From positions 1-58,853 of the forward strand of contig JASJQH010006884.1 of assembly GCA_040143965.1 (NCBI GenBank): 58,853 nucleotides of DNA, in the 5' to 3' direction. A program made the position numbers and the translations under genes. Under the pieces are notes generated by a model, which searched no databases, was not told the origin of the DNA, and worked only from the letters and a program-made list of their open reading frames with translations. Of the stretch, positions 9,954-22,590 are shown piece after piece. Origin of the DNA: Basidiobolus ranarum. Its lineage: Eukaryota > Basidiobolomycota > Basidiobolomycetes > Basidiobolales. Numbering within the stretch: the stretch's first letter is position 1; each line of letters opens with the position of its first letter.

Positions 9954-10477
9954 GCCAGAAATCTAGTTAAACCCAGTTTCACACCGCAAGTCTTGAGAAA
10001 GAACGGGCTAGAACGATGCAAGTCATTCTTTGTAATGGTATACCGGAGGCAGTCACATATTAATGTGATACAGACTACCCCCAATCGAAGTGACGCCGGG
10101 GTTTCTTATTACTTCTCTACTTCAAATGCTGTAACACACATCCAATTTGATGACTTCTAGCGCGCCACATGTAAAAGGCCTGGACTTAATGAGAATGATC
10201 TTGAGTATCTCCGATTTATCAGATTCCCAAGTGATCAGTATAAAATTAACCATAGCAGTACAGTTGTGAGAAGAGGGCGCTCTTCCAAACGTCATCCGGC
10301 ATTTAACCGTTCAAATATTCCTTGCAGGCGCACATGGTTAACAGGTCATAGGATTGTTTTTTATTTACACTCATCACAAAGGCTGTATATCTCGCATCCG
10401 AAGGGCACCGATGAATGCTCAGCATAAGAGAAATGGTAGCATTAAAAGAGCATGTACAGATAAATATTCATCATATA
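9954..10477. other. Hsp20 upstream region
   Basis: About 520 bp. Scattered GAA/TTC pentamers near 9997-10012 (AGAAAGAACGGGCTAGAAC) could be a degenerate heat-shock element, and a near-palindrome GAAGAGGGCGCTCTTC lies around 10270. Neither is a clean consensus. The open frame 10354-10557 is not convincing as a gene. Confidence 0.3.
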
Positions 10478-11120
10478 TTATGGTGATGATGGAACAAAAT
10501 GGAATACAATCACGTCGCCACTTTGTAATACGCTCAAATCTTCATCCTCTAATATGATCGAGGCGGTACTCTCTAGAAGTATGGCCTTGACTTTAGTGAC
10601 CTCCTTATCTTCATACAATTTTTCATAAGCCAGGTCTATCAAATCATTCAAATTTTGCTTATTTATGTTGAATTTTATCGTACGCCGCCAAGGCAATTCA
10701 TAATCCTCTACCACTTTTGTTGCGTGTTGAAGTGCTAAGCGTATCTCCCCGTTATCATACGGGAGTACAGAAGAATCGATACTTTGTCTTCTGACTACAT
10801 CGTAAGTAGACTCGCTGTCTTCGCTAAGTTCAGTGCCAGACAATGCATCTTCAACAATAAAACGCGAGTTAGCTCAAGAGAATAAGAGAAAAGGGAAATA
10901 TTTAAGTAGAAAGATACTTACCTTGTATATGAGTATAGTTACGCTTATGTTTTTCGGTCTTTTCGTGCTTTAATATAGAAAGGGAATCTAAAGTGCCTCT
11001 GAGTTTTATACTTACTTCACATACTTTACAACTGACAAGTGAGTCTTTCTCAACCTCAAATACATCTGGTTTCTCCAATACTACGCGCTTCCATCGTTCT
11101 TCTGGTGTTAATTTCGGCAT
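10478..11120 (-). CDS. Zinc-finger protein with C-terminal ubiquitin-like region, unknown function
   Basis: Two exons, 11120-10922 and 10848-10478, encode 189 residues. Residues 28-60 hold a C-x2-C ... H-x4-H pattern (SCKVCEVS ... KHEKTEKH), like a BED or matrin/U1-type DNA- or RNA-binding finger. A polar acidic linker with DSESTYD follows. Residues 120-189 (RRTIKFNINK..NLNDLIDLAY to LQSGDVIVFHFV) alternate as strand-helix-strand-strand-strand and end in a D-V-I-V-F strand, resembling the beta-grasp folds of ubiquitin, CIDE-N or DCX domains. I do not recognise the family. Splice phase is clean and the start MPKLTPEERW is the only ATG in frame. Confidence 0.75.
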
Positions 11121-11584
11121 AACAATAATATAACGAACAAGAGGTTCAAATTTAATGATCTATACAATATGCGTCTCTATACTATCGTAATGAACGTGAC
11201 CATAGGTATAAAAGCAAGTTTGGGATGATTCGGCTAAAGCCGATGATTTTCCGGCCTGAAAAACCAAAGAAGTAATTACCACTTCTAACCTCGTGTCTAT
11301 TCCTCTTTTATCTTTCGTGACTCTGTATATATAGACAGAGTAACGAATATTACAGAAAGTGAATCCACAAAGAGGCATCTTCCAAAAATTTATTATACAT
11401 TAATTATACTATAGTACATGGCCTTATGAGAGAACGAAATGAAATGGTCACATAATATCGAAAGATGAGATAATATTATTCTTTCTATAATGCAGAGATT
11501 CAAACTATAAATCGATCAATATGGCAATGGAGAAGGTAGAGCAACATTGCCGTATGCTTACAACACTTGGAAACTAATACATAC
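11121..11584. other. Intergenic
   Basis: About 460 bp upstream of the zinc-finger gene and downstream of the cyclin gene. No coding exon or repeat identified. Confidence 0.35.
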
Positions 11585-12632
11585 TTACGGAGTCAAGTAA
11601 CCGTTGTTTGGATGAGGATGAGGATGAGGGATCATATTAAGTGTATTTGGGATTTCAGGAGAAGAAAGGCTTTCTTTCGGTGGGGAATTTAACAAGAAGG
11701 ATAAGGAGCATTGAGTCTTCCTTTTCTCAACAAGAGATCTATTTTCATGTTGGCGATCTACCATACTTCCATGAACTGGGCTCTTACATCGTGCTGAGAA
11801 CGATTTGACTTTGTATGGTGAATATCTAGGGCACTGAGCTGGCTTCTGTGTTGATTTGATTTCAAATGAACCCACCTTGGGTCTATGTGAGGATATTTGA
11901 TTCTTGAGAAAAGTCTCCCAACGATTGAATATACTTTCGGGGATCAATAGTTGATAGTCAATTAACTTCAAAAATGTCATTTCAATACAATTGACTTCCG
12001 CTACGCTAACTCCCATTATGTTTGCCCAAGTACGATTCTTATAGTTCTTGTCCTGAGTAAACTTTGAAGCAACCATTAACGAAGCCATAAACATTCGTCT
12101 TCCACATCGTGCGAAATCCATAAAACTAGGCTTTTCAAAGCAGGCTCCTTTAGGGTTAAGCCTCAAAAGATATAACAGTCCTAAAGACCAAACACCCAGC
12201 GTCACTTTAGAGCGCTTAACTGTCTCCAAGATAAATTTCGCGAGTGGAACCACTTGATCAACTTCTGAACCAAACTTTTTAGACCACACACCATTTACAA
12301 GATTCACAGTGACATCTAAAGAGAAAAAAAGATATTAGCAAGAGAAATTACAAATGTGTGCAGAAAGTAGATTTTTTTCTTTATGAACACAAAATAAACT
12401 ATAAAGCGTGTTGCTTACCAGTGAGGCATTCTAAAGTATATGTATCCATTGGGGTTGGTGGTGTATCAATGATAGGAAGAGAGCAGACGGTATTGATAGA
12501 AGGAATTGTGACGGCATTAAGTGAGTGTTCGGGTGAAGTTGTTAGACTGTTGTCACAGCTAGAAGGGGGAGTGACATAGTTTGAAGTTGGGTTTTGTACA
12601 CTAGAATTTCCTACTTGCATTAGAGACTCCAT
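11585..12632 (-). CDS. Cyclin, Pho85-type (PCL-like)
   Basis: Regulatory subunit of a cyclin-dependent kinase, most like fungal Pho85 cyclins. Exons 12632-12419 and 12315-11585 encode 314 residues. The N-terminal 72 residues are low-complexity with SP/TP sites (TPPSS, TTSPEH, DTPPTP), likely phosphorylated. The cyclin box spans about residues 75-200: a buried helix VPLAKFILETVKRSKVTLG, then RRMFMASLMVASKFTQDKNYKNRTWANIMG and VAEVNCIEMTFLKLIDYQL, the PCL signature. The C-terminal 100 residues are disordered, basic, with SP sites and a PHPHPHPNNG stretch. The stop codon overlaps a perfect donor-like CCGTAAGTAT, so an additional 3' exon is possible but I found no convincing one. Confidence 0.85.
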
Positions 12633-13994
12633 TAAACGAACTATACAAGAGGCTCAAAGGAATTCAGTTGATCACTAATGAAATCAAGAGGTGCCCATTG
12701 AGACTTATATACTGGGAACATCCAAGCTGAATGCGAATATCAAATAAGAAATATGGCACAATTTCTGACGTCTTAAATTAGCTAATGAAAGTCACATCTT
12801 CATAATATATTATATGATTATTGGGAAAATCACACCTTTCCAGTTCCTACTTGATACGAGAGCACACTAAATATAATCATAGAAATTCTGTTACATTGGA
12901 ATCCCCTAGATTCGTCACGTACCACCTGCCACTATCGAGCGAAATTCTCCTTAAGCGACTGCTGAACAGGTAAACTTTGCAAATACTTGACACCCTCTAT
13001 GGCGGGAGTTCGAGCATCGATGATGTGCTCAAGGCTAAACCAATCAAATCAGATCTGGAGCACCTAAAAGGTGGTGAAAGTAAATGGTTGTCTCAGGTAA
13101 CCAATCGCCCAAGGAAGTAAACTAAATATATTCTAATTATTTCATTCAATCCTAAAATCACGCAATCACGCAATTTGTGGATTGCACAATTCTTCACCAT
13201 TGCTCACTTACCAATTATGGTATTTCTGGAAAAACCATTTGTTTGTATACCTAGATCATGAGCCCTAATAATCATGAGTGAAGAGTCTGCAAGCAACGTG
13301 AACCCTTGTACCACTTGGACTCAAATCACGCAAGATCACATCGTTATGCATAAACCATCACCGTTACCAAATCTGGGGAATAGGGATTAACATTTAACCA
13401 TACTGGTTTTCCTTTGAGTCTCCACAACTTCTTTGCTTTGCTATACATCCATTATATAATCAAGTTCTCTTTGGCATTCCTTGTTATCGATGTTTCTATC
13501 CCAACAATTAGTCAGTAACCCTGGGATATTATCCGATAAGTAATCGAGATTTCTAATCAGGCCAATTAACCATCTATAGATCAAGCCATCAAAATACATG
13601 CTATAATAGCGTTAATAGTAGCGTTAATAGTAGCGTTAACCAAAATTAATATTTCAGTGTTTGGTTCTACTGCTTATTCATTTATTAATGAAAGTTCCAT
13701 TTTATTTTCTGCTATGCCTACAGAGATGAATCTTTACCTAAAACGAGTGAAAATACAAAGAATATGAATGGATGGAGGAAGGGAATTATAGTACTATTTG
13801 TTAAAATATAAAGTATTTGTATAATGTTGACAAACTAGTCAAAATGTATAGTTCATAGTTAGAGTTGAAGCCTTGCTTTCTTGCTTTTGTTCAACATCAA
13901 AATGTGAAATCCTGGGCTTGGAAGTTTACGAAAAGTGCCCTCATGCTCACAAAAAAGATATGGAGTGGAGTAATATTCATCACAGAATGCGATT
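12633..13994. other. Long intergenic gap upstream of the cyclin
   Basis: About 1.36 kb. A TATATAAG box for the cyclin (minus strand) lies at 12704-12711, 70-80 bp from its ATG. Three copies of AATCACGCAA lie at 13156-13165, 13164-13173 and 13324-13333. A 12-bp direct repeat lies at 13609-13640. No exon seen. Confidence 0.4.
13609..13640. repeat. 12-bp tandem repeat
   Basis: GCGTTAATAGTA occurs in two full copies and a partial third, head to tail. Confidence 0.8.
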
Positions 13995-16900
13995 TCACAT
14001 CTGTCCTTGTAATATCATCTCGATGACACCGTTTATATAATCTTTTCGCGGAGTGAGATCTATATTGAACGTGCTACTTAGCTGCTCTCTAACTTGCTTC
14101 TTTGTGATTCGCATTAAGTTCGCATTTTGAAGGATTCGCTTCGTTTCTGCAACTAGTTCATCGTCACTAGGAAGGATTACCGAGGTGTTTTGTGCCATAT
14201 AGGGAGAATAAGGATCCATCTCACTCATAGGCCGAGAAACTGGAGGGACATAAGGTGAGGCTACAGTATAGGGTGATATAATCTGTTGGCCATAGTTATG
14301 TGTTCCAGTCATGTAGGAGCTTCTAGGCTCGGAAACTGCGTCGTGAGGATATGGAGAATAACTGCTTGGATAATATTCAGAGCCCGGACCATAACCGCTT
14401 ACTACAGATCCGGCATATCCGGGAGGAGCGGGTGATCTTGAGCGTGATGGTGATCTGCCTTGCTGAACTGAATGATGTGCAGAGAGAGCAGAGCCACGAA
14501 CTCTAGAGTGTTCTCTTGGGTGTGGCTCTAGTTGAGAACCATAGGGACCATAATGTGAACCACTATGGTTGGAGATCACATCAAGTTGACTTCCTCCGAA
14601 TTGCTGGTGCGAGTTACGTGATCCGTAGGAATCTTTAGACACAGTTGATCCCGCTTCCCAAGCCTCTTGCTCAAATTGACTCCATTTTTTCTTTGGTATC
14701 GACTTTGGATCAAAAGGTGCCTCATTAGAAATGACTTTCTTCTCGCCTTTATCTCCCAATACAACACGTGTATTTCCCCAACTGAAATCATCGAAATGCC
14801 AGAAGGAATATAGAGGGATAGCAAAGGAGAATAGAGGCATAGCTAAAAGATATATGATCATCCAGCCTATGTGTTGCCATTGTCGTTTCAATATGAAAAT
14901 TATAGCTTGCAAACCATAAACTACTCCAAACATGATCAAAGCTACTTTGCTCAAGTCACTGATATGGAATATGGCAGCGATAATAAGATAAAATAGATAC
15001 ACCACGGTAGCCGGCATGATAAGTGTTCCAAACAAATCTAAGAAAACCACAAAGCGCATAGAAAAGCAGCAAAAACCACAGAGATCCGGAAGGAATAGCA
15101 GCTCGAATAGATTATGAACCGTGGAGTTAATCCAACGACGACGTTGCGATAACAAAATTTCCCATTTTTCTGGTGCCACTGTTAAGCACACAGCATCAGG
15201 TGTAAATTTCATCTTGTATTGGGGGAAGTGTTTTAGCATAAGAGTCGTCAGGTAGCGATCTTCGCCTAAGGAGAGAAGATTTTTCTTGTGAAGTGTGTCT
15301 ACGTTGTTTTCAGAGTATTCTTCAATGACTTGGTTTGCAATAATTAACGGAGAGCCTTTGGTTGTTCGGATTCGATACATACAGAAGCACCCAGGCAAAC
15401 AAGTTACACTTCCAAAAAGACTCTCAAATGCCTTCGCAAGGTGATGAGAGATGTAGTATTCATATACTTGAATCATGGTGGCCCAAGAAAATCCTTCGTT
15501 TGCAAGTTGCGTCTCTCCACACAGGCCAATAAGGCGAGCATCATGAATCATACATGCTATAAGTCGAGTCATTGAGTCTGGGAGCACCTCTGTGTCGGCG
15601 TCAACCATTAAAATATATTCATAGAAAGCTGGATTGACTCCTATTACATTTTTGATGTGATGATAGATTTCGAGATCGAGAGGGGACATTTCATCATCGA
15701 AATGGACTCGGTTTAAGAAGTTCATCAAAATAATTTGAGAGTCACGCTTTCCTCTGTTACCTGGTCTACTGCGTTCTGATGGCTTTCCAACTTTCGCAAC
15801 AACAACATATGGAACCACATGTCCCTCATATTCATAGAGACCTGAGTAAACCTTGCCCATGTTATGTTGGGAGTTCCCTTCGCCGATACTTTGGAAGCTA
15901 AAGGGATCTGGGTCGTAATTGGGATCGACTCCTAAAATATCACACACTATCTTGGGAGTAGGACGGTCGTTGCCACTACCGATAATCATGCCGTCAGCAA
16001 TAATGAATAAAAGTTTACGTTTATCGTCGTAGTCCAGCCCCGCAAGTGAATCGATAGTCTTTCGTAAAGAATCCTCTCCTTCAGTATAACAGGGAACCTG
16101 GCAAATGACAAACTTGTCAAGATCTTCGGGTCTACGTTTAGAACTTAACTGAAGGGCAGCAAGGAATTTGATTACGATAACAGCGCAAAGAATTGCCGCA
16201 AAGCCTACAGGTATCCAGTATGCTACCATGCATTGAACACTTTTGCGGGTATCAACAACTCCAATATAAAATGCCTTATTCAAGCAATTCATTGTCAAAG
16301 CTCTAGTTTGTGCATCCATTTTCACTTTTTCTTTCCAAACTTTGGTGACGTCGGGCCCTAATTCAGGGTTCTTAAACATCTGGTATACTTGGTTGTCAAG
16401 AAAATGAAAATCGGGTACACCAGCGCTAGGAATAGAGTTCTTATCCAGTGTTAGAAAATAGAGCGAGAGATCGTAGACTTTGCCATCGATAATTCCCCAC
16501 TGTCGATTTCCTGCTTTCGCAGCATCAGCAATGTCTTTAATCTCGAAAGCTATATCCCCCTTTTCCATCATTTTCATCTTTGGCAAAGCAACATCATAAA
16601 ACCATGTCGTGCTAGCCAAAGCACTAGAACGATCTGGTGTCTTTGAGCCAGTCACATGTGGTACTAGGTCAACGGTTCCGTTCGTTGTAAGTTCCATTCT
16701 CTGATCCGTGACAAGTCCTTCACACATAGTGCTCAGGGGAATGGAGAATGCATTGCCCACATCTAAGCCACCATAGGCCTCCATTTGATCGTAGCGGGCA
16801 CCGGTCGGATTTTGAATATTTTTACCATGGTTTTGCATAGCAAAGTCCGATATATCATACACTTTCCCCTTCATGTATACATACAAATCACCTTTGCCTG

Positions 16901-19858
16901 TATGGTATGCAACATCTGTCTCGTTGTAATAATAAACTCTAGGACAGAGCAGTAAACCTAAGCCTATGATGAAAAACATCATAATTCCCCAAAGAAATAG
17001 AATGACAAGGCAGAGAGCGACTTTTTCTCTCCAAGCTATTTGGATATCAGGACGTTTTAAACCACAGGCTGACATCAAAAATGTAGGAATCCACCAAGTA
17101 AGAGCCCATGTAGTACCTAACCAGCATTTTCGAACCCGTGTAACTGGTATTACCTCGATCACTTGTTCATTTGATTTTATACCAGTTTCGGAATTGTCTA
17201 CTTTGGTTAATTCAATGCCATCGTTTGCGTATCTAAGAAGTTATACAAATTAGAATCTATGGGAATTTAGTTGGATTTAAAGAAAGTTGCTCATACTTTG
17301 TAGGTTGATTTTTGGAATCATATTCACTACTCATAACACTGTGATCATCATCTCCATAATGTCCGTATGTTCCATGGAGATTACGCCGGTTCTCGTAAGG
17401 TTCCTCACTAATATAACTGGCACCATCATCATAGTATCGAGGGTGAGGAGAAAGTATTTGACCTGGATGATTTCCAGGAGTTTGGAATTCACTCATATGG
17501 CGATTGTTGAGACCAGACATCAGAGATTCATTGTCCCCTGAGACTCCTTTTAATGCCGCACGCTGTTCTTTTTCCACCGTTCGCAGGCTATCCTCAAGTC
17601 TTTTCCAGGCATTTTCACTCAAGAAAACTTTGTTATTACTACCGAGACAAACATCGATGTCGTCCCACCCGCTGATGGCTTTTACAGCTTCTATTTTCTG
17701 AACGTTACTTCTATTTTCATCAAGATCAAGTTGCTCAAATACTGTTTGGTATCTATCAAGAAATTCCGAGAAATCGTAGCTGGTAGTAAAGTAAATGGCT
17801 AGTCGCTTTGCAATATCAGTTAGAGAAAACGCTTTGACTTGAGCTTTAACACTTCTATCATCAAAAATGGCCTGATCCTCGTTCGGTTTGATATGAATGA
17901 TATGCCATACTTTTGTCTCTTCAATTGTGGTAAACAACTCATTTAAAGCGGAGTTTAATTGGGCGATAACTGTGGTGGCTTTGTTTGCTTTCTTACTAGT
18001 GGGTTTTCTAGCACCCTCAGAGTTTTTGTATCTACGGCTTGGTTGCCTCATGGGTTTCGTCGGATGTTGAGCTGAAATCACAGTATTCTTATTGCGAGGG
18101 TGACTTTCAACAGCTACAGCGGCACTGCTAAAGAGTTCGTTCATGAAGGGATTGGAGCTAGAAGAGCTTCCTCGAAACAAGTTGACAAAATCTGGGGATA
18201 GAACATCCATATTTTTTTCATTGAAAGATTCAGTTGAATACTCTATCGAGCCCGCAAAATGTCTTATTCCGAACTGTGTGCCATCAGTTCCTGCAAGAAA
18301 TAAGGAGGGATGACTTTTGAAGGAAGTCTGAATAAAGGATCCCAGCGAATTTTTGGACTCTTGTTGATTTTCATCATGAGAATACTCCTCCAGAAGGGAT
18401 ACTAAATTTTTATCAGATTCCTTGTCACTTGTACCGCATAGAAGTTCGGTACATTGAATGTTGTTGACATAGTTTACGTGTGGTATTTGAATTCCCTCAC
18501 TAATCAACTCGGCGTTTATACCATATGAATCATCGAAGATGTGCTTTAAAGTATATTGCTCCAACTTTTCATTAGCAAAATTAATGCAAAATTCTTCAAA
18601 GTAATTCTCTTGCGAATGTTGAAATCCAAACTGGTCTAATATTCCAATGAAGTTGGCCACTTTATCTCTGCAGATACGCCCGTTAATTGCCTCAACGAGC
18701 CAGCTGAAAAGCAATGAGTAAAATCCACGTGCCAAAGAATCCCGTTGTTCTTTGGCACTTTTAGCGTCGAGAAACACTGTGCATATGTCTTTGCCAATCA
18801 TGACAGATTTGAAAGTCAAAGCATCACTAAGTGAAGTAGATGAAATACCCAAGAATTCGGCTATAGTCTCCAGTATGTCTTGGTTTCTTATGGTGCAGGA
18901 TTCTTGCGCTTCATGATCAACAAACTCTAAGTTTCCTAAGTGAAGAATCACCGAGAGAAGACGAAAGATTTGGAGTTGAACTTTCGTCTTCAGACCAAGG
19001 ATTTTCATCGCATCCTTTAGATCAGCGAAACGTGACTGATCATCCACATCATGAATTCGAAGGCATTGGGTTCGCGATAAATAGTTGTAGTGGCTGGGCT
19101 CTTGGAGGTGTAAATGCGCCTTTTCTTCGGAGGTAGCTCCCAATAACAAGTAGTAGAATATATTGAAATTTCTTTCCTCTTTAGCAGCACTAGTAACACG
19201 AGATTTCTCCAAAAGATATGTCAACGTTTTCGTTCCAATAACCCTACCCCGTTCATTATACTGGACTTCTTGGAACATTCCATATCGAGACGCATTGGAG
19301 TTCTGCAGTGTCTTCGCATTACCGAATGCTTCCAGTACAGTTTGAGCTGTTTGAATTTGTTCATGGACTTTGGAGTCCTTTTTCGAATGCGAGGTGAGGC
19401 TACATAGTTGTTTAAGAAGGAGCTTATAGGACTCGGTCTTTCCACTTCCGGTCATTCCACTGAAATAAGAGAAATGGTTTAAGTATAATTATTAGTAAGT
19501 AAGTGTAGGCAAAAAGAACTCACTTGAGTATTACAGCTTGATCCTGTCCCGTCCTACGAAGATGTAGATACGCTTTCGCAGATAGTTCAAAGATGTGGCA
19601 TGGCAAAGACTGTGGATTTCCTGTAGTATTTCGATAACATGCTTCCACATACTTCTGAGCAATTTCATCAGAGTAGATGTCCAACCTTTGTAATGGATTA
19701 ATTGACACCAATACGGAGCTGTTTATCTTGATGTAAGGATTTCCTAATTCATACTGCTGTTTCAAGGACTGAACTACAATGTCATCTGAGAGATTTTCCA
19801 ACGCCGATAGATCTGACTGAGTATTGTGGATTTCTGGAGAAAACTCCGCTCTAGACAT
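13995..19858 (-). CDS. Chitin synthase with N-terminal myosin motor domain (class V/VII type)
   Basis: Membrane GlcNAc transferase building cell-wall chitin, carried on secretory vesicles. Three exons, 19858-19524, 19459-17297 and 17232-13995, give 1,911 residues, normal for the class. Residues 1 to about 740 are a myosin head: P-loop GMTGSGKTES, switch I-like NSNASRYGMF, and relay LDQFGFQ...FCINFANEKLEQY. The switch II Glu is Gln (FGFQ). Next come two spans, a cytochrome b5-like segment (about 930-1000), the transferase domain with DADTEVLPDS, GEDRYLTTL and the diagnostic QRRRW near residue 1528, and a cluster of C-terminal spans. A Ser/Pro/Tyr-rich tail leads to a DEK_C domain (last 58 residues). 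Exon 1 ends just before the P-loop. Both introns are GT..AG with matching phase. Confidence 0.95.
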
Positions 19859-21146
19859 TGTATTCTCAATTCAGATAACGGTGGAATTAACAAGGGTATA
19901 CTGAAACAGAGAATATTTTTGAGAGCAAAGTTGTGAGAAAGATGAGCGGGTTGAGAAAAACAATAAATTGAAGGCGGGTATTGAGATAATTATATTAGTT
20001 CGGACGGAAGGATTGTAATATAGAAGAGTTACAATGAATAAAAATCTATTATGGGCCTGATACGGTACGAATAGAGGGAAAATAAGGGTTGTAGTAAATA
20101 TGAGGAAAGGGAGAACGATGACTGGATAGGAGGGAGTAACAGTTTTAACCAAGACAAAAAGGAGATCCCCGAATGGAACAGTAGAATCGGACAGGTGCAG
20201 ATAGAATGAAAATAAGGGTTAAGGAGTAAAGGGCATTTGACTACATATGCACTTTAGTATTCTCACATTATTCAAGAAGATCCGGTAGTTGACCTTAAAC
20301 CAGAATCAGAGTATGTAGCAGTTAGGCTATATTCTCCTTACCGATGATTACTTGAGATTCGAACACCACAGATTAGCAATACTTAAAAGCCTTACTAAAG
20401 ATCCGGAAGCAAGAGAAAGGAGACTTAGCTACAATCTTGTTACTATTCATTACTGCGTACACAATAGAAAATGCTACTACTCATCACTGCGTTGAAATAG
20501 ATTGCCTCCATCTAGCGCAACTATTATTAGAGACATCAACTATATGCTCTGGAGAATTTAAGCTGATCACCATTGTTGACATTATCTCCGAAGCCCGGGA
20601 CAGCTACCACATGGACTATTTCATTCAACTGACAGTTTATTCAAGATTTTGTAAATCAACATATATATTATATATATATACATTTATACTTCCCTTTTGC
20701 CATTGATTTGATCTTCGTTTAAGTTACAAGGCCCTTGTATGAATGTAAAAGATCAGAAATCCCTATTGTCCATACTCATGTCTGATGTGCATCTAATGTA
20801 TCTGAATTAAAAACAACACCAATATTCCTAATATCACTTAACTTTTAGGTAATAAGAAACCAAGGGGGCTGCTTAACCGCATTTAGTTACATCTATCTGC
20901 ATTCATTCATTCTTGATGACTCCTTTTTATCAGTACTGATGAAGCGTTTAAACTCTTTGCTTCTTATCTTTCAATATTTGCGCCTTTGACTATAAACTTA
21001 TACCACAAACTGTCTAGTGTGAACAGCCCTTCAGCATCTCGCCGCGACCAGTGAGTTACAACAAGAGTGAGCCTCTCTATAACTAGTTCTATTTATTGAA
21101 ATACATATATATTGATCTCACTTTGGTTAGTGTCAGCTAAACTTAG
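19859..21146. other. Chitin synthase promoter region and gap
   Basis: About 1.3 kb. Purine-rich on the plus strand for the first 250 bp (CT-rich on the coding strand of the chitin synthase, as in fungal leaders). AT repeat TATATATATA near 20670. A possible first mini-exon of the next gene lies at 20916-20932. The open frame at 20437-20706 lacks an ATG and has no recognisable content. Confidence 0.35.
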
Positions 21147-22265
21147 TAAAGAGGACCCCTTCCCTCCACAGAATCCAATCACGCCTATTCGTATAGCTCT
21201 TCTTGTTCTGATATTTGCATTTCTGTCGGGATACACTTACTTTCTTATCTTGAAGCGAACCGACTCCTATTATACCCCGTTAATTCAACGACTCGTATAT
21301 GAACCTGTGTATTTATCACCGCCTGGTATGAAAGGTTTTATTTGTGCTTACATAATGGAATAATGATTGATTGGTAATCCCTGGGGAGAGTGCAATTCAG
21401 AGAGAAAGGCTTCAAACTAACAATACTTCTCACTTTATTAGACGTACGTATTTGCACAGAAGCACAACTGAGTTTGGATTTAAGTGTAAACTACGGGCCA
21501 GGGGACCTCGGTGTTGGATTTTCAGCAGCTGAAATGTTTGAAAATGAAATAGCTAACGAAACTCAGCCATGGCATCATTGTTATCTTCTTCGTCCAAAAG
21601 TCCCACTTCGGTTGACAAAAGAGAATGTCGGGAAATCGATGATTCGAATCATTTTGAAATTACAGTCTTCTCTAAATGAACCGGAAACGAATCAGTTTTA
21701 TCTCGGAATAGGTACTGATAGAGTCATACCCACACCTATACCAATATATCAATCTTGGCTTGTGAGTTATTCACAGACATTACACACTACTCTTAGTAAT
21801 ACCACTACCAATCAATACTTCTATACTCTATTCCCTACAACATTTCTTACCTCCACTTCACAAATTGGCACTCTTGACATAGCTCCTCAAACATTTTCTG
21901 TCGTTCATACAATCGAACGTCCTGGTTTTCTGAATGTCGAATTTCTCGGTCACATATTTAGTGGACTGCTTTTCAGCCTTACCCTCTATGTGATATTATT
22001 CGGCTTAGGACGGTATAGAAGTTGGGGAGTAGTACAATCGGTATTAAATAGAAATCCAGTATCAAATTTGATGAACACTGACCCATTAGCTTACAGCGAA
22101 AATGGTGCAGGTCAGTAAGAAATTGAACCTTTGCGAAAGATAATTACTAAACAATCTTTTGTAGAACTTACTCTAGAGCTTCGACTGGAGGAAATTGAAA
22201 GACTCATGTGTCTGTACCTCTCTAAAGCCGATAAAGTAGTCAAACCCACTAGAGCTGGATACTAA
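21147..22265 (+). CDS. Predicted two-span membrane protein, unknown; 5' exon unresolved
   Basis: Coding exons are visible at 21147-21325, 21442-22110 (or 21460-22110, an alternative in-phase acceptor) and 22165-22265. The protein has an N-terminal span (about IALLVLIFAFLSGYTYFLIL), a roughly 200-residue intermediate region with several N-x-S/T sequons (NETQ, NTTT), a second span (GHIFSGLLFSLTLYVILFGLG) and a C-terminal tail ending KPTRAGY. This is the layout of ER or plasma-membrane proteins with one lumenal domain, such as seipin or CDC50, but I see no signature of either. The start is not certain: a mini-exon 20916-20932 (MTPFY) joins in phase through a 214-bp intron. The last intron uses a GTCAGT donor. 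Convergent with GSH1. Confidence 0.7.
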
Positions 22266-22590
22266 TGATTTTTTATCGGTCATCTATTATACTTCGATCT
22301 AACAGTAATCGAAGATTCTTTCATTGAGTTTTATAGCTATGCTCTCTTATCTCCAGTTATAGAGGTAATTTTGAAGATAAATTCTTGCACATGGAAAATG
22401 TCTATTTACTGTTGTGATCAAGACAAAAAATCCATTTTTTATTTTCTATATTTAAATACTTCCTCTTAAAATTAAACGATAAGAGATTATGGAGTAGGAG
22501 AGAAGACGCATCGAATTAATATATATTCAAGAACAATGATTGGAAATGGGTCGACTAAGAGTAGTGTTCTCAGTGCTTCTTTACACAATT
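22266..22590. other. Convergent 3' flank
   Basis: About 325 bp between facing stop codons, AT-rich. Nothing else seen. Confidence 0.35.

Noticed and set aside
10354-10557. 67-codon plus-strand frame
   Set aside because: Overlaps the 3' end of the zinc-finger gene on the other strand and has no recognisable content.
20350-20380. Reverse-strand TTCGAATC string resembling a tRNA B box
   Set aside because: The flanking bases do not form the T stem and no A box or cloverleaf is present.
20437-20706. 89-codon plus-strand frame in the chitin synthase upstream gap
   Set aside because: Begins without ATG and ends in low-complexity ATAT-derived residues.
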